A DNA stretch of 50,211 bases from an uncultured Clostridia bacterium (GTDB lineage: Bacteria > Bacillota > Clostridia > Christensenellales > Borkfalkiaceae), in assembly GCA_947589565.1 (NCBI GenBank), contig CANQBW010000005.1:1-50211 (forward strand), given 5' to 3'. A program made the position numbers and the translations under genes. Below are positions 1 through 12,376 of this stretch, piece after piece (the stretch's first letter is position 1; each line of letters begins with the position of its first letter). The notes under the pieces are model-generated. The model made no database searches. It was not told the DNA's origin and saw nothing but the letters and a program-made list of their open reading frames with translations.

Positions 1-81
1 TACTTTTCTTCCAAACCCCACAACTTCTCTTTGAACAAAATCTTAATTCCTGTTGCACTTAGTTTGACAATTCACCATTAA

Positions 82-110
82 TGTCATGTTGAGCGTAGTC
101 GAAACATCTC
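82..110 (+). repeat. Dispersed TGTCAT...GAGCG repeat, copy R1
   Basis: Short copy of a dispersed repeat that begins TGTCATGTTGAGCG and ends GTCGAAACATC. At least seven related copies occur in this window (140-196, 211-241, 255-318, 25068-25143, 25158-25242, 25290-25338, 44573-44629). No gene is seen in 1-81, which is AT-rich and without a clear motif. Confidence 0.7.
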
Positions 111-139
111 GTTCTTTTTTAAATGGAACACAACATTCT

Positions 140-196
140 ATCGACCCAGGGGATCCATTCGACTCCGCGGCTACGCCGCTCCGCTCAGGATGACAT
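140..196 (-). repeat. Dispersed TGTCAT...GAGCG repeat, copy R2
   Basis: Read on the minus strand this copy runs TGTCATCCTGAGCGGAG, then a small GC hairpin around GTA, then GTCGAATGGATCCCC and GGTCGATAGAA. It has the same order of blocks as the copy at 44573-44629, including the final GGTCGATAGAA, so the repeat unit is about 57 bases. Confidence 0.75.
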
Positions 197-210
197 CGCT
201 TTTTTGTACG

Positions 211-241
211 TGTCATTCCGAGCGCAGTCGAGGAATCCCCC
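211..241 (+). repeat. Dispersed TGTCAT...GAGCG repeat, copy R3
   Basis: Plus-strand copy: TGTCATTCCGAGCGCAG followed at once by TCGAGGAATCCCC. It lacks the internal hairpin seen in copies R2, R4, R7 and R8, so the hairpin behaves as an optional insert within the unit. Confidence 0.75.
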
Positions 242-254
242 GGAGTGAGCAAAG

Positions 255-318
255 AAACGTCCCAAAAAAGACGGCACCCCGCGGCTATTGCCGCGGGGTG
301 CCTGCTCGGAACGACAGA
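255..318 (-). repeat. Dispersed repeat R8 with long GC hairpin
   Basis: On the minus strand the block TGTCGTTCCGAGC is followed by a perfect 13-bp GC-rich stem (273-285 with 290-302, loop TATT on the plus strand). The head resembles the other TGTCAT...GAGC repeats, and the hairpin stands where shorter hairpins sit in R2 and R4. A T-rich run (TTTTTT on the minus strand) follows, so this copy could also act as a terminator for leftward transcription from rpoC. Confidence 0.6.
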
Positions 319-328
319 AGGGAAATGT

Positions 329-354
329 GCGCCGTCCGCAATAGCGGACGGCGC
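329..354. repeat. Perfect GC-rich palindrome
   Basis: An 11-bp perfect stem (329-339 with 344-354) closes a loop AATA. It resembles the hairpins at 273-302, 11484-11512, 25098-25128 and 30538-30573 in architecture (long GC arms, short AT loop) but has its own arm sequence. It lies downstream of rpoC and may contribute to transcription termination. Confidence 0.6.
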
Positions 355-376
355 GCGATAATATTTCTAATTTAAT

Positions 377-530
377 GCGCGTTGGAAAATCACACTTTTC
401 CATAAGCGCACCCCATTTGCCGAACCCCTTCGGCTTATTGCCTTTTGAAACGATTTTGACAACGGGGTTGTGGGAACTCGAGAGCCTATTTCCTCGAAGG
501 AAATATTTTCGCAGAAAAGATTTCCTTCGA
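377..530 (-). repeat. Three-hairpin structured element, copy A
   Basis: Read on the minus strand, 9 bases after the rpoC stop. Hairpin P1 (530-494): 11 bp, a C/T mismatch, 5 inner pairs and a TGC triloop. A 53-base linker starting GGAAAT follows (493-441), then CAAT, hairpin P2 (GCCGAA, loop GGGG, TTCGGC), then AAATGGGGTGC and hairpin P3 (377-409, inner stem TGGAAAA/TTTTCCA). The same order and the same 53-base linker occur at 24897-25048 and 25444-25616. Whether it acts as RNA or DNA is not known. Confidence 0.75.
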
Positions 531-538
531 AAACTCTT

Positions 539-3500
539 TCACTCCTCTTCCGCCACCGCGGTCTCCTCCATGAGGAGCTCGTTGGGACGGCCGAGCGTCT
601 GAACGGAGACGTTCTTGTAGTCCTTCATGCCGGTGCCGGCGGGAATGAGTTTGCCGATGATGACGTTCTCCTTCAAGCCGATGAGCGGGTCGCGCTTGGT
701 GCAGATCGCAGCTTCGGTCAGGACTCTCGAGGTCTCCTGGAAGGACGCCGCCGAGAGGAAGGAATCCGTTGCGAGGGCTGCCTTCGTGATTCCGAGGAGC
801 ACCCGCTTTGCCGTGGCGGGAATGCCGCCCGAGGTGATGTTCTTCTCGTTCTGTTCCTCAAAGGTGAACATATCGACGAGCTGACCGGGGAGCATATCCG
901 TCGTGCCCGCGTCCTCGATGCGGACCTTGCGGAGCATCTGGCGGACGATGATCTCGACGTGCTTGTCGTTGATATCGACGCCCTGGGAGCGGTAGACCGA
1001 CTGGACCTGTTCCAAAATATAGTCCTGCACTCCCTTGACGCCCTTGACGCGGATGATGTCCTGCGGGTTGACGGAACCTGTGTTCAGAAGATCGCCCGGA
1101 ATGACCTTGTCGCCGTTCTTGACCTTGAGTTCCGCGTTGAAGGGAAGGACATACTCCTTGAGCAGGATGTTCGTCCCCTCTTCGCGCACGAAGATGTGGT
1201 TGAGGTTGTCGCTGTTGTCCACGGAGACGACGCCCTTGAACTCGCAGATGGTCGCGACGCCCTTGGGTTTTCTCGCCTCGAAGAGCTCCTCGACACGGGG
1301 AAGACCCTGGGTGATGTCCCCCGTTGCGGCGATACCGCCCGTGTGGAAGGTTCTCATCGTCAGCTGCGTACCGGGCTCGCCGATGGACTGTGCCGCGATG
1401 ACGCCGACCGCCTCGCCGATCTTGATGGGAAGGGTCGTCGCCATGTTCTTTCCGTAGCACTTCGCACAGACGCCGAAGCGGGTGTTGCAGTTGAAAATCG
1501 AACGAATGTTGACCCCATCCTTATATTTTTCAAGGCTTGCGATTTTCTTCGCCTTCTCTTCGGTGATCATTTCGTTGCAGGGAACGAGGATCTCCCCGTT
1601 CTCGTCTGTCAGATCTTCCGCGGCGAATCTGCCCGTGAGACGGTCCTCGAGGGACTCGATCATCTCGCCGTTGGGGCCCAAGATCGCGGAGACGACGGTG
1701 CCGCGCGGCTTCTTGCCGGCATAGCAATCCTCTTCGCGCACGATGACGTCCTGCGAGACGTCGACAAGTCTTCTCGTCAAATACCCGGAGTCTGCCGTCT
1801 TGAGGGCGGTGTCGGCGAGACCCTTTCTGCCGCCGTGCGAGGAAATGAAGTACTCGAGCACGGACAGGCCGTTTCTGAAGCAGCTCTTGACGGGGACCTC
1901 GATCTTTTTACCCTGGGGGTTGACCATGAGTCCGCGCATACCGGAGAGCTGTTTGATCTGGTCGATGGAACCGCGGGCGCCCGAATCCGCCATCATCCAG
2001 ATGGGGTTGAATTTATCGTGTGCGCCCTGATCGCGGAGAATGCTTGCGACTTTGTCCGTCGCGTCGTCCCACACGTCGATGACCGCATGATAGCGCTCGT
2101 CCTCTTTCAAAAGACCGCGGTTGAACTTCGTAGAGATCTTGGCGACCATCGCCTCGGCGTTTCTGACGATCTCCTCCTTCTCCTCGGGGATCTTCATATC
2201 GAAGACGGAGGTCGTGAGGGCGGCGAGCGTCGAATACTTATATCCGCGCTCCTTGATCGCGTCGAGCACGGCAGACGCCTTGGGCGCGTAGCCCGTCTTG
2301 AAGCAGGCCTCAACGATCTTCGAGAGGTGCTTCTTGCCGATCGCACGCGCGTTGCCGATAAATTCGGTGGAGAGTTCCAGTTTGAGGTAGTCCTCGGGAG
2401 CTTCCCGCTTGACAAAGTTCAAATCTTGCGGCATTCCGTCGTTATAGATGATCCTGCCGACCGTCGTCTTCAAGATACCCGTCACGCAGAGGGCGCCCTT
2501 CTCGTTGCGGTATGCGACGACATGGCCGCGAAGACCGTTGTTGGGCACATACTCCTCGCCCGAGAAGTCCTTCTCGTAGGGAAGAGGAAGGTCCTCAAAC
2601 TTGCCCTCGGGAAGTTCCACGGTGCGGCGGACGTAGATTTCGTCCTGGCAGTGCACATCCTTGAGCTGATAGCTCATGAGCGCCTCATCAAAGGAGGCGA
2701 AGACGGGCGGCTCGTAAGTCTCGCCGTTCTCGTCGGGTCTTCCCTGATCGTCGTACTTCTTGCCCTCCTCCCTGCGGAGAATGGTGAGGTAGTACGCGCC
2801 GATGATCATATCCTGCGTGGGGCTCATGACCGACTTGCCGTCGGCGAGCTTCAAGATATTGTTCGCAGAGAGCATCAAGAATCTCGCCTCTGCCTGCGCC
2901 TCGACGGAGAGAGGAAGATGGACTGCCATCTGGTCGCCGTCGAAGTCCGCATTGAAGGGGCCGCAGACGAGCGGAGAAATTTTGATGGCTCTGCCCTCGA
3001 TGAGGACGGGTTCGAATGCCTGAATGGAGAGTCTGTGCAGCGTGGGCGCACGGTTCAGAAGGACGGGGTGGTCCTTGATGACCTCTTCGAGAACGTCCCA
3101 GACAAAGTCCTTTCCCTTCTCGACGGTGCGCTTCGCGCTCTTGATGTTGTGGCACTTGTTGGTCTCCACCAATCTCTTCATGACGAAGGGCTTGAAGAGC
3201 TCGATCGCCATCTCCTTGGGAAGGCCACACTGGTATATTTTGAGCTCGGGGCCGACGACGATGACCGAACGGCCCGAATAGTCGACACGCTTGCCGAGAA
3301 GATTCTGACGGAAGCGGCCCTGCTTGCCGCGGAGAAGTCCCGAGAGGGATTTGAGTTCGCGGTTGGAGGGACCCGAGAGAGGCTTGCCCCTTCTGCCGTT
3401 GTCGATGAGGGCGTCCACCGCCTCTTGAAGCATCCGCTTCTCGTTCTTGATGATCATGCCGGGTGCACCCAGCTCGATCATTCTCTTCAAGCGGTTATTT

Positions 3501-4300
3501 CTGTTGATGACCCTGCGATAGAGATCGTTTAAGTCCGAGGAGGCGAATCTTCCGCCGTCGAGTTGGACCATGGGTCTCAGATCCGGAGGAATGACGGGGA
3601 GCACGGTCAAAACCATCCACTCGGGACGGTTGCCGCTTAAACGGAACGCCTCGATGATCTCGATACGCTTGATCGCCTTGACGCGCTTGGGTCCCGTCGT
3701 GGTATTTTCGATGATCTCCTTGGCTTCCTTGCTCTCCTTTTCGAGGTCGATCGCCATGAGAAGTTCGCGGATCGCCTCCGCGCCCATGCCGACTTTGAGG
3801 CCGGTGTTCTCGCCCATCGTATCCTCGATCTCGCGGAGCTGTTTGTCGTTGATGACCTGCTTGTATTCGAGTCCCGTCGTGCCCGGATCGAGAACGACGT
3901 AGGCTGCAAAGTAGATGACCTGCTCGAGGGCCTTGGGGCTCATATCGAGGAGGAGTCCGATCTTGCTCGGCACGCCGCGGAAGTACCAAATGTGGGAGAC
4001 GGGTGCGGCAAGTTCGATGTGACCCATGCGCTCTCTTCTCACCTTTGCGCGGGTCACTTCGACGCCGCACTTCTCACAGACGAGCCCCTTATAGCGGATG
4101 CGCTTGTACTTTCCGCAGTGGCATTCCCAGTCCTTGGTGGGCCCGAAGATCTTTTCGCAGAAAAGGCCGTTGGGCTCGGGTTTTTGGGTGCGGTAATTGA
4201 TCGTCTCGGGCTTGGTAACTTCGCCGTAAGACCATTCCCGAATCTTTTCGGGAGACGCTACGCTGATCTGAATGCTGTTAAAGTCATTTAACTCGTACAT
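539..4300 (-). CDS. rpoC: DNA-directed RNA polymerase subunit beta'
   Basis: Beta' subunit of RNA polymerase, which with beta forms the catalytic cleft for RNA synthesis. The 1253-residue protein has an N-terminal zinc ribbon (Cys60, Cys62, Cys75, Cys78), the catalytic loop NADFDGDQM at 450-458 with the three magnesium-binding aspartates, and a second cysteine cluster ([11 protein letters not shown]) in its C-terminal half. Length and motif order are those of Firmicutes beta'. The start codon lies 15 bases past the rpoB stop, behind a GAGGGGAGGGG ribosome site, so it is the second gene of an rpoBC operon. Structured element A begins 9 bases after its stop codon. Confidence 0.98.
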   Translation of the reverse strand: MYELNDFNSIQISVASPEKIREWSYGEVTKPETINYRTQKPEPNGLFCEKIFGPTKDWECHCGKYKRIRYKGLVCEKCGVEVTRAKVRRERMGHIELAAPVSHIWYFRGVPSKIGLLLDMSPKALEQVIYFAAYVVLDPGTTGLEYKQVINDKQLREIEDTMGENTGLKVGMGAEAIRELLMAIDLEKESKEAKEIIENTTTGPKRVKAIKRIEIIEAFRLSGNRPEWMVLTVLPVIPPDLRPMVQLDGGRFASSDLNDLYRRVINRNNRLKRMIELGAPGMIIKNEKRMLQEAVDALIDNGRRGKPLSGPSNRELKSLSGLLRGKQGRFRQNLLGKRVDYSGRSVIVVGPELKIYQCGLPKEMAIELFKPFVMKRLVETNKCHNIKSAKRTVEKGKDFVWDVLEEVIKDHPVLLNRAPTLHRLSIQAFEPVLIEGRAIKISPLVCGPFNADFDGDQMAVHLPLSVEAQAEARFLMLSANNILKLADGKSVMSPTQDMIIGAYYLTILRREEGKKYDDQGRPDENGETYEPPVFASFDEALMSYQLKDVHCQDEIYVRRTVELPEGKFEDLPLPYEKDFSGEEYVPNNGLRGHVVAYRNEKGALCVTGILKTTVGRIIYNDGMPQDLNFVKREAPEDYLKLELSTEFIGNARAIGKKHLSKIVEACFKTGYAPKASAVLDAIKERGYKYSTLAALTTSVFDMKIPEEKEEIVRNAEAMVAKISTKFNRGLLKEDERYHAVIDVWDDATDKVASILRDQGAHDKFNPIWMMADSGARGSIDQIKQLSGMRGLMVNPQGKKIEVPVKSCFRNGLSVLEYFISSHGGRKGLADTALKTADSGYLTRRLVDVSQDVIVREEDCYAGKKPRGTVVSAILGPNGEMIESLEDRLTGRFAAEDLTDENGEILVPCNEMITEEKAKKIASLEKYKDGVNIRSIFNCNTRFGVCAKCYGKNMATTLPIKIGEAVGVIAAQSIGEPGTQLTMRTFHTGGIAATGDITQGLPRVEELFEARKPKGVATICEFKGVVSVDNSDNLNHIFVREEGTNILLKEYVLPFNAELKVKNGDKVIPGDLLNTGSVNPQDIIRVKGVKGVQDYILEQVQSVYRSQGVDINDKHVEIIVRQMLRKVRIEDAGTTDMLPGQLVDMFTFEEQNEKNITSGGIPATAKRVLLGITKAALATDSFLSAASFQETSRVLTEAAICTKRDPLIGLKENVIIGKLIPAGTGMKDYKNVSVQTLGRPNELLMEETAVAEEE

Positions 4301-4315
4301 ATTTCCCCTCCCCTC

Positions 4316-8410
<4,095 letters not shown>

Positions 8411-8517
8411 TCGTCAAATTAACTCCTTATTTTTTTGTTGTTATCATTGACGATCTACCGAGTATATCTTTTCATCGATAAAAATCGAAATGCTACCGAA
8501 ATTTTTCGTTCAAGCCC

Positions 8518-8546
8518 TTTACAAACGCCGAAAAATACGCTATAAT
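8518..8546 (+). promoter_or_regulatory. Probable rqcP-ispDF-radA promoter
   Basis: TTTACA (8518-8523) and TATAAT (8541-8546) stand 17 bases apart on the plus strand, with a predicted start near 8553. The leader to rqcP is about 170 bases and ends in a T-rich stretch (8687-8694) behind a possible hairpin (8647-8678), so an independent short RNA or attenuation before rqcP cannot be excluded. Confidence 0.65.
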
Positions 8547-8561
8547 AGGCTTGTGACAGAC

Positions 8562-8611
8562 GGGAACTTTGCCCTCTTCGAAGGTTAAAAAAGAAGGAGA
8601 GCCTACTTCCC
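8562..8611 (-). promoter_or_regulatory. Hairpin in the rpoB leader
   Basis: In the minus-strand RNA an outer GGGAA/TTCCC stem (8611-8607 with 8566-8562) encloses a nine-pair stem, GCTCTC-C-TTC with GAAGAGGGC (8602-8593 with 8579-8571), with one bulged C. One pair is G-U on this strand but a mismatch on the other, so the fold favours a leftward transcript. A second stem, CAAGCC/GGCTTG, lies further downstream in the leader. Its function is unknown; control of rpoBC is an inference. Confidence 0.5.
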
Positions 8612-8633
8612 GAACATAATGGTACAGTATGTC

Positions 8634-8662
8634 ATTATAATCCTTTTCGCATGCCGAGTCAA
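8634..8662 (-). promoter_or_regulatory. Probable rpoB-rpoC promoter
   Basis: On the minus strand a -35 box TTGACT (8662-8657) is separated by 17 bases from a perfect -10 box TATAAT (8639-8634). The predicted start is near 8627, giving a leader of about 215 bases before rpoB. It points at the rightward promoter at 8518-8546, so the two transcripts would overlap at their 5' ends for about 75 bases. Confidence 0.7.
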
Positions 8663-8724
8663 TCGCTTTTGCGTGCGAAATGCGACTTTTTTTGTATTTT
8701 TTTGTTCCGATTGGGAAAAAAGAG

Positions 8725-8967
8725 ATGAGAATCGATAAATTTTTGAAGGTATCGCGCATTTTAAAGCGGCGCACGCTCGCCCAGGAAGCGGCGGATGCGG
8801 GAAAGATCACAGTGGGCGGAAAAGTCGTCAAACCCTCCTATCGCCTCAAGATCGGGGACGAAGTCGAGCTGAATTTCGTCGGCGGCACCCTTAAATTCCG
8901 CGTTCTGGACCTTAAGGAGAGCGTGAAAAAGGAGGAGGCGGCCTCTCTCTATGAGATCATCGCCTGA
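8725..8967 (+). CDS. rqcP: S4-domain RNA-binding protein RqcP
   Basis: Small S4-domain protein of 80 residues, the RqcP (YabO) family, which binds stalled 50S-peptidyl-tRNA complexes and helps RqcH add alanine tails in ribosome quality control. The S4 fold is visible as MRIDKFLKVSRILKRR, then AQEAADAGKITVGGKVVKPS and the VGDEVEL-type turn (IGDEVEL). The start at 8725 fits the family N terminus; an in-frame upstream extension would add unrelated residues. It is the first gene of a rightward unit; its stop lies 17 bases inside the longest reading of ispDF, suggesting translational coupling. The link to RQC is known for the family, not shown here. Confidence 0.9.
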   Translation: MRIDKFLKVSRILKRRTLAQEAADAGKITVGGKVVKPSYRLKIGDEVELNFVGGTLKFRVLDLKESVKKEEAASLYEIIA

Positions 8968-10081
8968 AATGATGACGAGCGTCATTCTCTGCGCCGCGGG
9001 AAGCGGGATCCGCGCGCGATTCAAGGAAAACAAAATTCTAAAAGAGTACAACGGGCTGCCCGTTCTCTCCTATTCGCTCTCCGCATTTGCCCCCTTTGCC
9101 GACGAAATTCTCGTCGCCGTAAGGGAAGAGGACGAGGAGAACATCAAAAAGCTCCTCTCCCCCTATCCGATTGCACGGACGGTGCGCGGCGGAAAGACGA
9201 GGATGGAGAGTGTTTACGCCTGTCTAAAGGAAACGCGGGGCGAAATCGTCTTAATTCACGACGCAGCGCGCCCTTTTGTCTCGAAAAACACGATACAGGT
9301 GTGCATTTCGACGATGAAAGAGTTTGGAAGCGCGGTCTGCTCCCTGCCATTAAGCGACACAATTGCCCTCGCGGAAGGGGGAAAAATCCTCTCTCAGCCG
9401 CCGAGAGAAAAGCTATTTTCTTTGCAGACGCCGCAGGGATTCTATACCAAAAAACTGAAAAAAGCCTATGATGAAGCTTTTACAAGCGGCAGGACGGACT
9501 TTACCGACGACAGCGGCGTGTATGCGGCGTTCTGCGAGCCGCCGCACCTCTTTTCGGGAGAGAGAGACAACAAAAAGTTGACCCATCCCGAAGATTTTTG
9601 TGTTACAGAGCGGGCGGGATTCGGGATCGACACCCACGCCTTCGGGAAAAATCAGGATTTTATCCTGCTCGGCGGGGTGAAAATTCCCTCAAGTAGCGGC
9701 TTAGAGGCGCACAGCGACGGCGATGTGCTTTGTCATGCGCTCATGGACGCGCTTCTGTCTGCGATCGGAGAGAGGGACATCGGCTTTCACTTCCCCGACT
9801 CGGACGAGCGGTTCCGCGGCGCGGACAGCATGAAACTCCTTGAAATTGTCATGAAAATGGTACATGGGTGCGGTTTTTGCGTGAAAAACATCTCGATCTC
9901 TGTTCTTGCGGAGAGGCCGAGACTTTCTCCTTACATCGAAAAAATTCAAGAAAATCTCAAAGCCGCGACGGGCTGCGAAAGTGTCGCCGTTGCGGCGGGA
10001 ACCAACGAAAAATTGGGGTATGTGGGCGAGGGCAAGGGGATCACCGTCTATGCGCTCGCGCTGCTTGCCCGAAACAGGTGA
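8951..10081 (+). CDS. ispDF: Bifunctional IspD/IspF isoprenoid enzyme
   Basis: Fusion of two non-adjacent steps of the MEP isoprenoid pathway: IspD (residues 1 to about 218) couples CTP to methylerythritol phosphate, and IspF (from about 222) makes the cyclodiphosphate. IspD shows the nucleotide loop VILCAAGSGIRARF and a conserved IHDAARPFV motif. IspF shows the metal ligands Asp227 and His229 (GIDTHAF), a later LEAHSDGD, and TNEKLGYVGEGKG. The start at 8951 is favoured by GGAGGAGG 12 bases upstream, although MMTSV at 8969-8972 would also fit the family. It overlaps rqcP by 17 bases and ends 4 bases before radA. Fused IspDF is known in several bacterial groups. Confidence 0.93.
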   Translation: MRSSPEMMTSVILCAAGSGIRARFKENKILKEYNGLPVLSYSLSAFAPFADEILVAVREEDEENIKKLLSPYPIARTVRGGKTRMESVYACLKETRGEIVLIHDAARPFVSKNTIQVCISTMKEFGSAVCSLPLSDTIALAEGGKILSQPPREKLFSLQTPQGFYTKKLKKAYDEAFTSGRTDFTDDSGVYAAFCEPPHLFSGERDNKKLTHPEDFCVTERAGFGIDTHAFGKNQDFILLGGVKIPSSSGLEAHSDGDVLCHALMDALLSAIGERDIGFHFPDSDERFRGADSMKLLEIVMKMVHGCGFCVKNISISVLAERPRLSPYIEKIQENLKAATGCESVAVAAGTNEKLGYVGEGKGITVYALALLARNR

Positions 10082-10085
10082 AAAA

Positions 10086-11465
10086 ATGCCGAAATCCACT
10101 TCTCAATTCGTCTGCAGCGAATGCGGATACACTTCCCCCAAGTGGCTGGGAAGATGTCCTTCTTGCGAAAAATTCAACACCCTCGTCGAGGAACTTGCAG
10201 TTCCCGCGGGCCCCAAAAAGCAGAGCACGGGCACTCGTCCGACCCTTACAAAGGCGCCCGTTCCCCTCTCGCAGGTCAAATTCGAGAGTTTCGACCGCAT
10301 CTCGACGGGAAATTCCGAGCTCGACATCGTTCTCGGGGGCGGGATCGTGCGCGGCTCTCTCGTCCTCGTCGGCGGCGATCCCGGCGTCGGAAAATCGACC
10401 CTTTTAACGCAGGTCGCGGCGCACCTTTCGCAAAAACACAAGGTTTTGTATCTCTCCGCGGAGGAGAGCTGTTCGCAGGTCAAGCTCCGCGCCGAGCGGC
10501 TCAAACTCAACTCGGACAACCTCTATCTTTTGAACGAGACCAACCTCGACAGCGCGGAAGAGGCGTTTTATGACGCCGAATTTGTCGTCGTCGACTCCAT
10601 TCAGGCAGTCTATACCGACCTCCTCTCCTCTTCCGCAGGCAGTGTGGGACAGGTGCGCGAATGCGCGGGCAAGCTCATGCGGATCGCAAAATCCCGCGGC
10701 ATCACCTTCTTCATCATCGGACATGTGACGAAGGAAGGAACGCTCGCCGGGCCCAAAGTTTTGGAGCATATCATGGACACCGTCCTCTACTTCGAGGGGG
10801 AGCGGACGGAGAGTTTCAAAATTTTACGCGCCGTCAAGAACAGATTCGGCTCGGTGCAGGAGGTCGGCGTGTTCGAAATGACGAGCGAAGGGATCCTCGG
10901 CGTGAGCGACTATTCCGCCCTCTTCCTCTCCGATTCCCGCGGCGAGGCGGCAGGCTCCGCTGTGACCCCCGGGGAGACGGGAAACCGCTGCATGATGGTG
11001 GAAATTCAGACCCTCATGACGAAAACTTCCTACGGTCTTCCGAGAAGAATGTCCCTCGGGATCGACATCAACCGTCTCATCGTGCTCATCGCCGTTCTCG
11101 AAAAGCGGTGCGGCCTATCTCTCGGCAACCAGGACATCTACCTGAACGCAATGGGCGGGATCAAGATCACGGAGCCGAGTGCGGATCTTGCTGTCTGCGC
11201 CGCCCTTGCGAGCGCGGAGAAGAATCTTCCCATCGACAAGGACACGGCGGTCTTCGGCGAGGTCGGGCTCACGGGCGAAGTGCGTCCCGTCTCCTATTCG
11301 GAAAAACGGGTCAACGAATGCCTGAAGATGGGCTTCAAGCGCGTCATTCTGCCCGCCAGAAACTATAAGGCTTGCCAAAAATTTAAGGACAAGATCGAAC
11401 TTGTCCCAGTCTCCTATGTCGGTCAAATGATCAAGAACCTCTTCCCGCCCAAAAAGAACGATTGA
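10086..11465 (+). CDS. radA: DNA repair protein RadA
   Basis: RecA-like ATPase that drives branch migration of recombination intermediates and is a helicase in several bacteria. The 459-residue protein has an N-terminal zinc finger (Cys10, Cys13, Cys24, Cys27), Walker A GGDPGVGKST at 96-105, the RadA-specific KNRFG motif at 251-255 and a Lon-protease-like C-terminal domain ending near YVGQMIKNLF. The ATG at 10086 starts exactly at the zinc-finger domain, four bases after the ispDF stop, so the gene is translationally linked to it. Pairing of radA with isoprenoid genes is seen in other Firmicutes near clpC. Confidence 0.96.
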   Translation: MPKSTSQFVCSECGYTSPKWLGRCPSCEKFNTLVEELAVPAGPKKQSTGTRPTLTKAPVPLSQVKFESFDRISTGNSELDIVLGGGIVRGSLVLVGGDPGVGKSTLLTQVAAHLSQKHKVLYLSAEESCSQVKLRAERLKLNSDNLYLLNETNLDSAEEAFYDAEFVVVDSIQAVYTDLLSSSAGSVGQVRECAGKLMRIAKSRGITFFIIGHVTKEGTLAGPKVLEHIMDTVLYFEGERTESFKILRAVKNRFGSVQEVGVFEMTSEGILGVSDYSALFLSDSRGEAAGSAVTPGETGNRCMMVEIQTLMTKTSYGLPRRMSLGIDINRLIVLIAVLEKRCGLSLGNQDIYLNAMGGIKITEPSADLAVCAALASAEKNLPIDKDTAVFGEVGLTGEVRPVSYSEKRVNECLKMGFKRVILPARNYKACQKFKDKIELVPVSYVGQMIKNLFPPKKND

Positions 11466-11483
11466 GAATAACGATTTTTATGA

Positions 11484-11512
11484 GGCGCGGGCGGCAAATT
11501 GCCGCCCGCGCC
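11484..11512. terminator. Terminator-like GC hairpin between convergent genes
   Basis: A perfect 14-bp stem (11484-11497 with 11499-11512) lies 18 bases after the radA stop and 7 bases before the stop of the convergent gene at 11520. No strong T run follows on either strand, so it is a probable but not textbook bidirectional terminator. Its shape matches the GC palindromes listed near 273, 329, 25098 and 30538. Confidence 0.6.
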
Positions 11513-11519
11513 GTAATGT

Positions 11520-12371
11520 CTATTCGGTTTTTCGTTCGCGCCATTTTTGAATCAGCTTTTGATAGAGCGGGATCTGAAAGGGCGCGGAGATGATGAGATA
11601 GATCGGAATGAGGAAGACAAACGCAGGCCCGATCAGCCACAGGACGGGGAAATAGAAGGGCTTTCCGCCGTTGATGTGAAAGGCGTCCGTCTTGAAAAAG
11701 CTCGGCACGAACGGGTCGAACACCGCGGCCGCCCAGGCAAAATCGGGGCGCACGCCGAAGGTAAAACTGCTGTTCCGAAACCCGGGGTTGAGAAGATCGC
11801 TGAACTCTGCGTCGACGAGTCCCACGCCGATCAAAAAGAACTCATTCAGGCAGATGATCGTCTCCCAGACGAGAAAGAGGAGCGGGATCGTCCAGAATTT
11901 GCTCCACCGCGGGCGATAGATTCCCGTGATCGCCGACACGAGCGGCACCGCCAAGAGGTTGGTATGGCAGATGTAGAAGCGGATCGTGTCGAAGGCAAAC
12001 GGCGGCATGTTGATGGCTTCCGTCGGGAAGAAGAGCGCGCCGAGTCCCCCGCTCACACCGATGAAGTACATGAAGTCATGCAGCACAGTCTGCTTTTTGA
12101 TGAGGAAGATGAACGGGAAGAACACCGTCGACACCGCGCAGAGGTTCTCTACCGTCGACCGCCGAATGGACTGCGGCAGATTGTTGATATAGGGCACGAA
12201 CGCCTGCTTCAGAAAGTGCAGCGAGAAGTTCAAAAACAGGATGACGAGAAGGGTGATTCGGACCGTCTTTGTACTTTTCCCGCGCAAAGAAAGCGACAGC
12301 GCGACAATATAGACAAGCGCGAGACAAATATACAGGAAGTAAAACCCGTTCCCGATCTTCACCACGCCCAT
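11520..12371 (-). CDS. YwaF/TMEM164-like integral membrane protein
   Basis: A 283-residue polytopic membrane protein with about six hydrophobic helices. Its layout resembles the YwaF (TIGR02206)/TMEM164 family: short N terminus, a HFLKQAF segment in the second helix, an YICHTNLLAVPLV helix with a buried histidine, and a polar loop before the last helices. TMEM164 members are acyltransferases in animals; the bacterial function is unknown to me, and membership is judged by eye only. It starts 5 bases after the stop of the giant Ig-repeat protein and is the last gene of the ABC operon, ending near the 11484 hairpin. It might modify or anchor lipid linked to that system, but nothing in the sequence proves this. 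Confidence 0.6.
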   Translation of the reverse strand: MGVVKIGNGFYFLYICLALVYIVALSLSLRGKSTKTVRITLLVILFLNFSLHFLKQAFVPYINNLPQSIRRSTVENLCAVSTVFFPFIFLIKKQTVLHDFMYFIGVSGGLGALFFPTEAINMPPFAFDTIRFYICHTNLLAVPLVSAITGIYRPRWSKFWTIPLLFLVWETIICLNEFFLIGVGLVDAEFSDLLNPGFRNSSFTFGVRPDFAWAAAVFDPFVPSFFKTDAFHINGGKPFYFPVLWLIGPAFVFLIPIYLIISAPFQIPLYQKLIQKWRERKTE

Positions 12372-12376
12372 AGGCT

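Noticed and set aside
1-374. CRISPR array
   Set aside because: The repeats are in both orientations, unevenly spaced and variable in the middle; no cas genes are seen.
470-3532. A 1020-codon open frame on the plus strand
   Set aside because: It lies antisense to rpoC, has a repetitive Asp/Arg/Leu composition typical of the mirror frame of a GC-rich gene, and has no ribosome site or domain.
8553-8697. 6S-type small RNA between the rpoB and rqcP promoters
   Set aside because: A start and a T-rich end exist, but the fold is better on the opposite strand and no 6S-like central bubble could be drawn.
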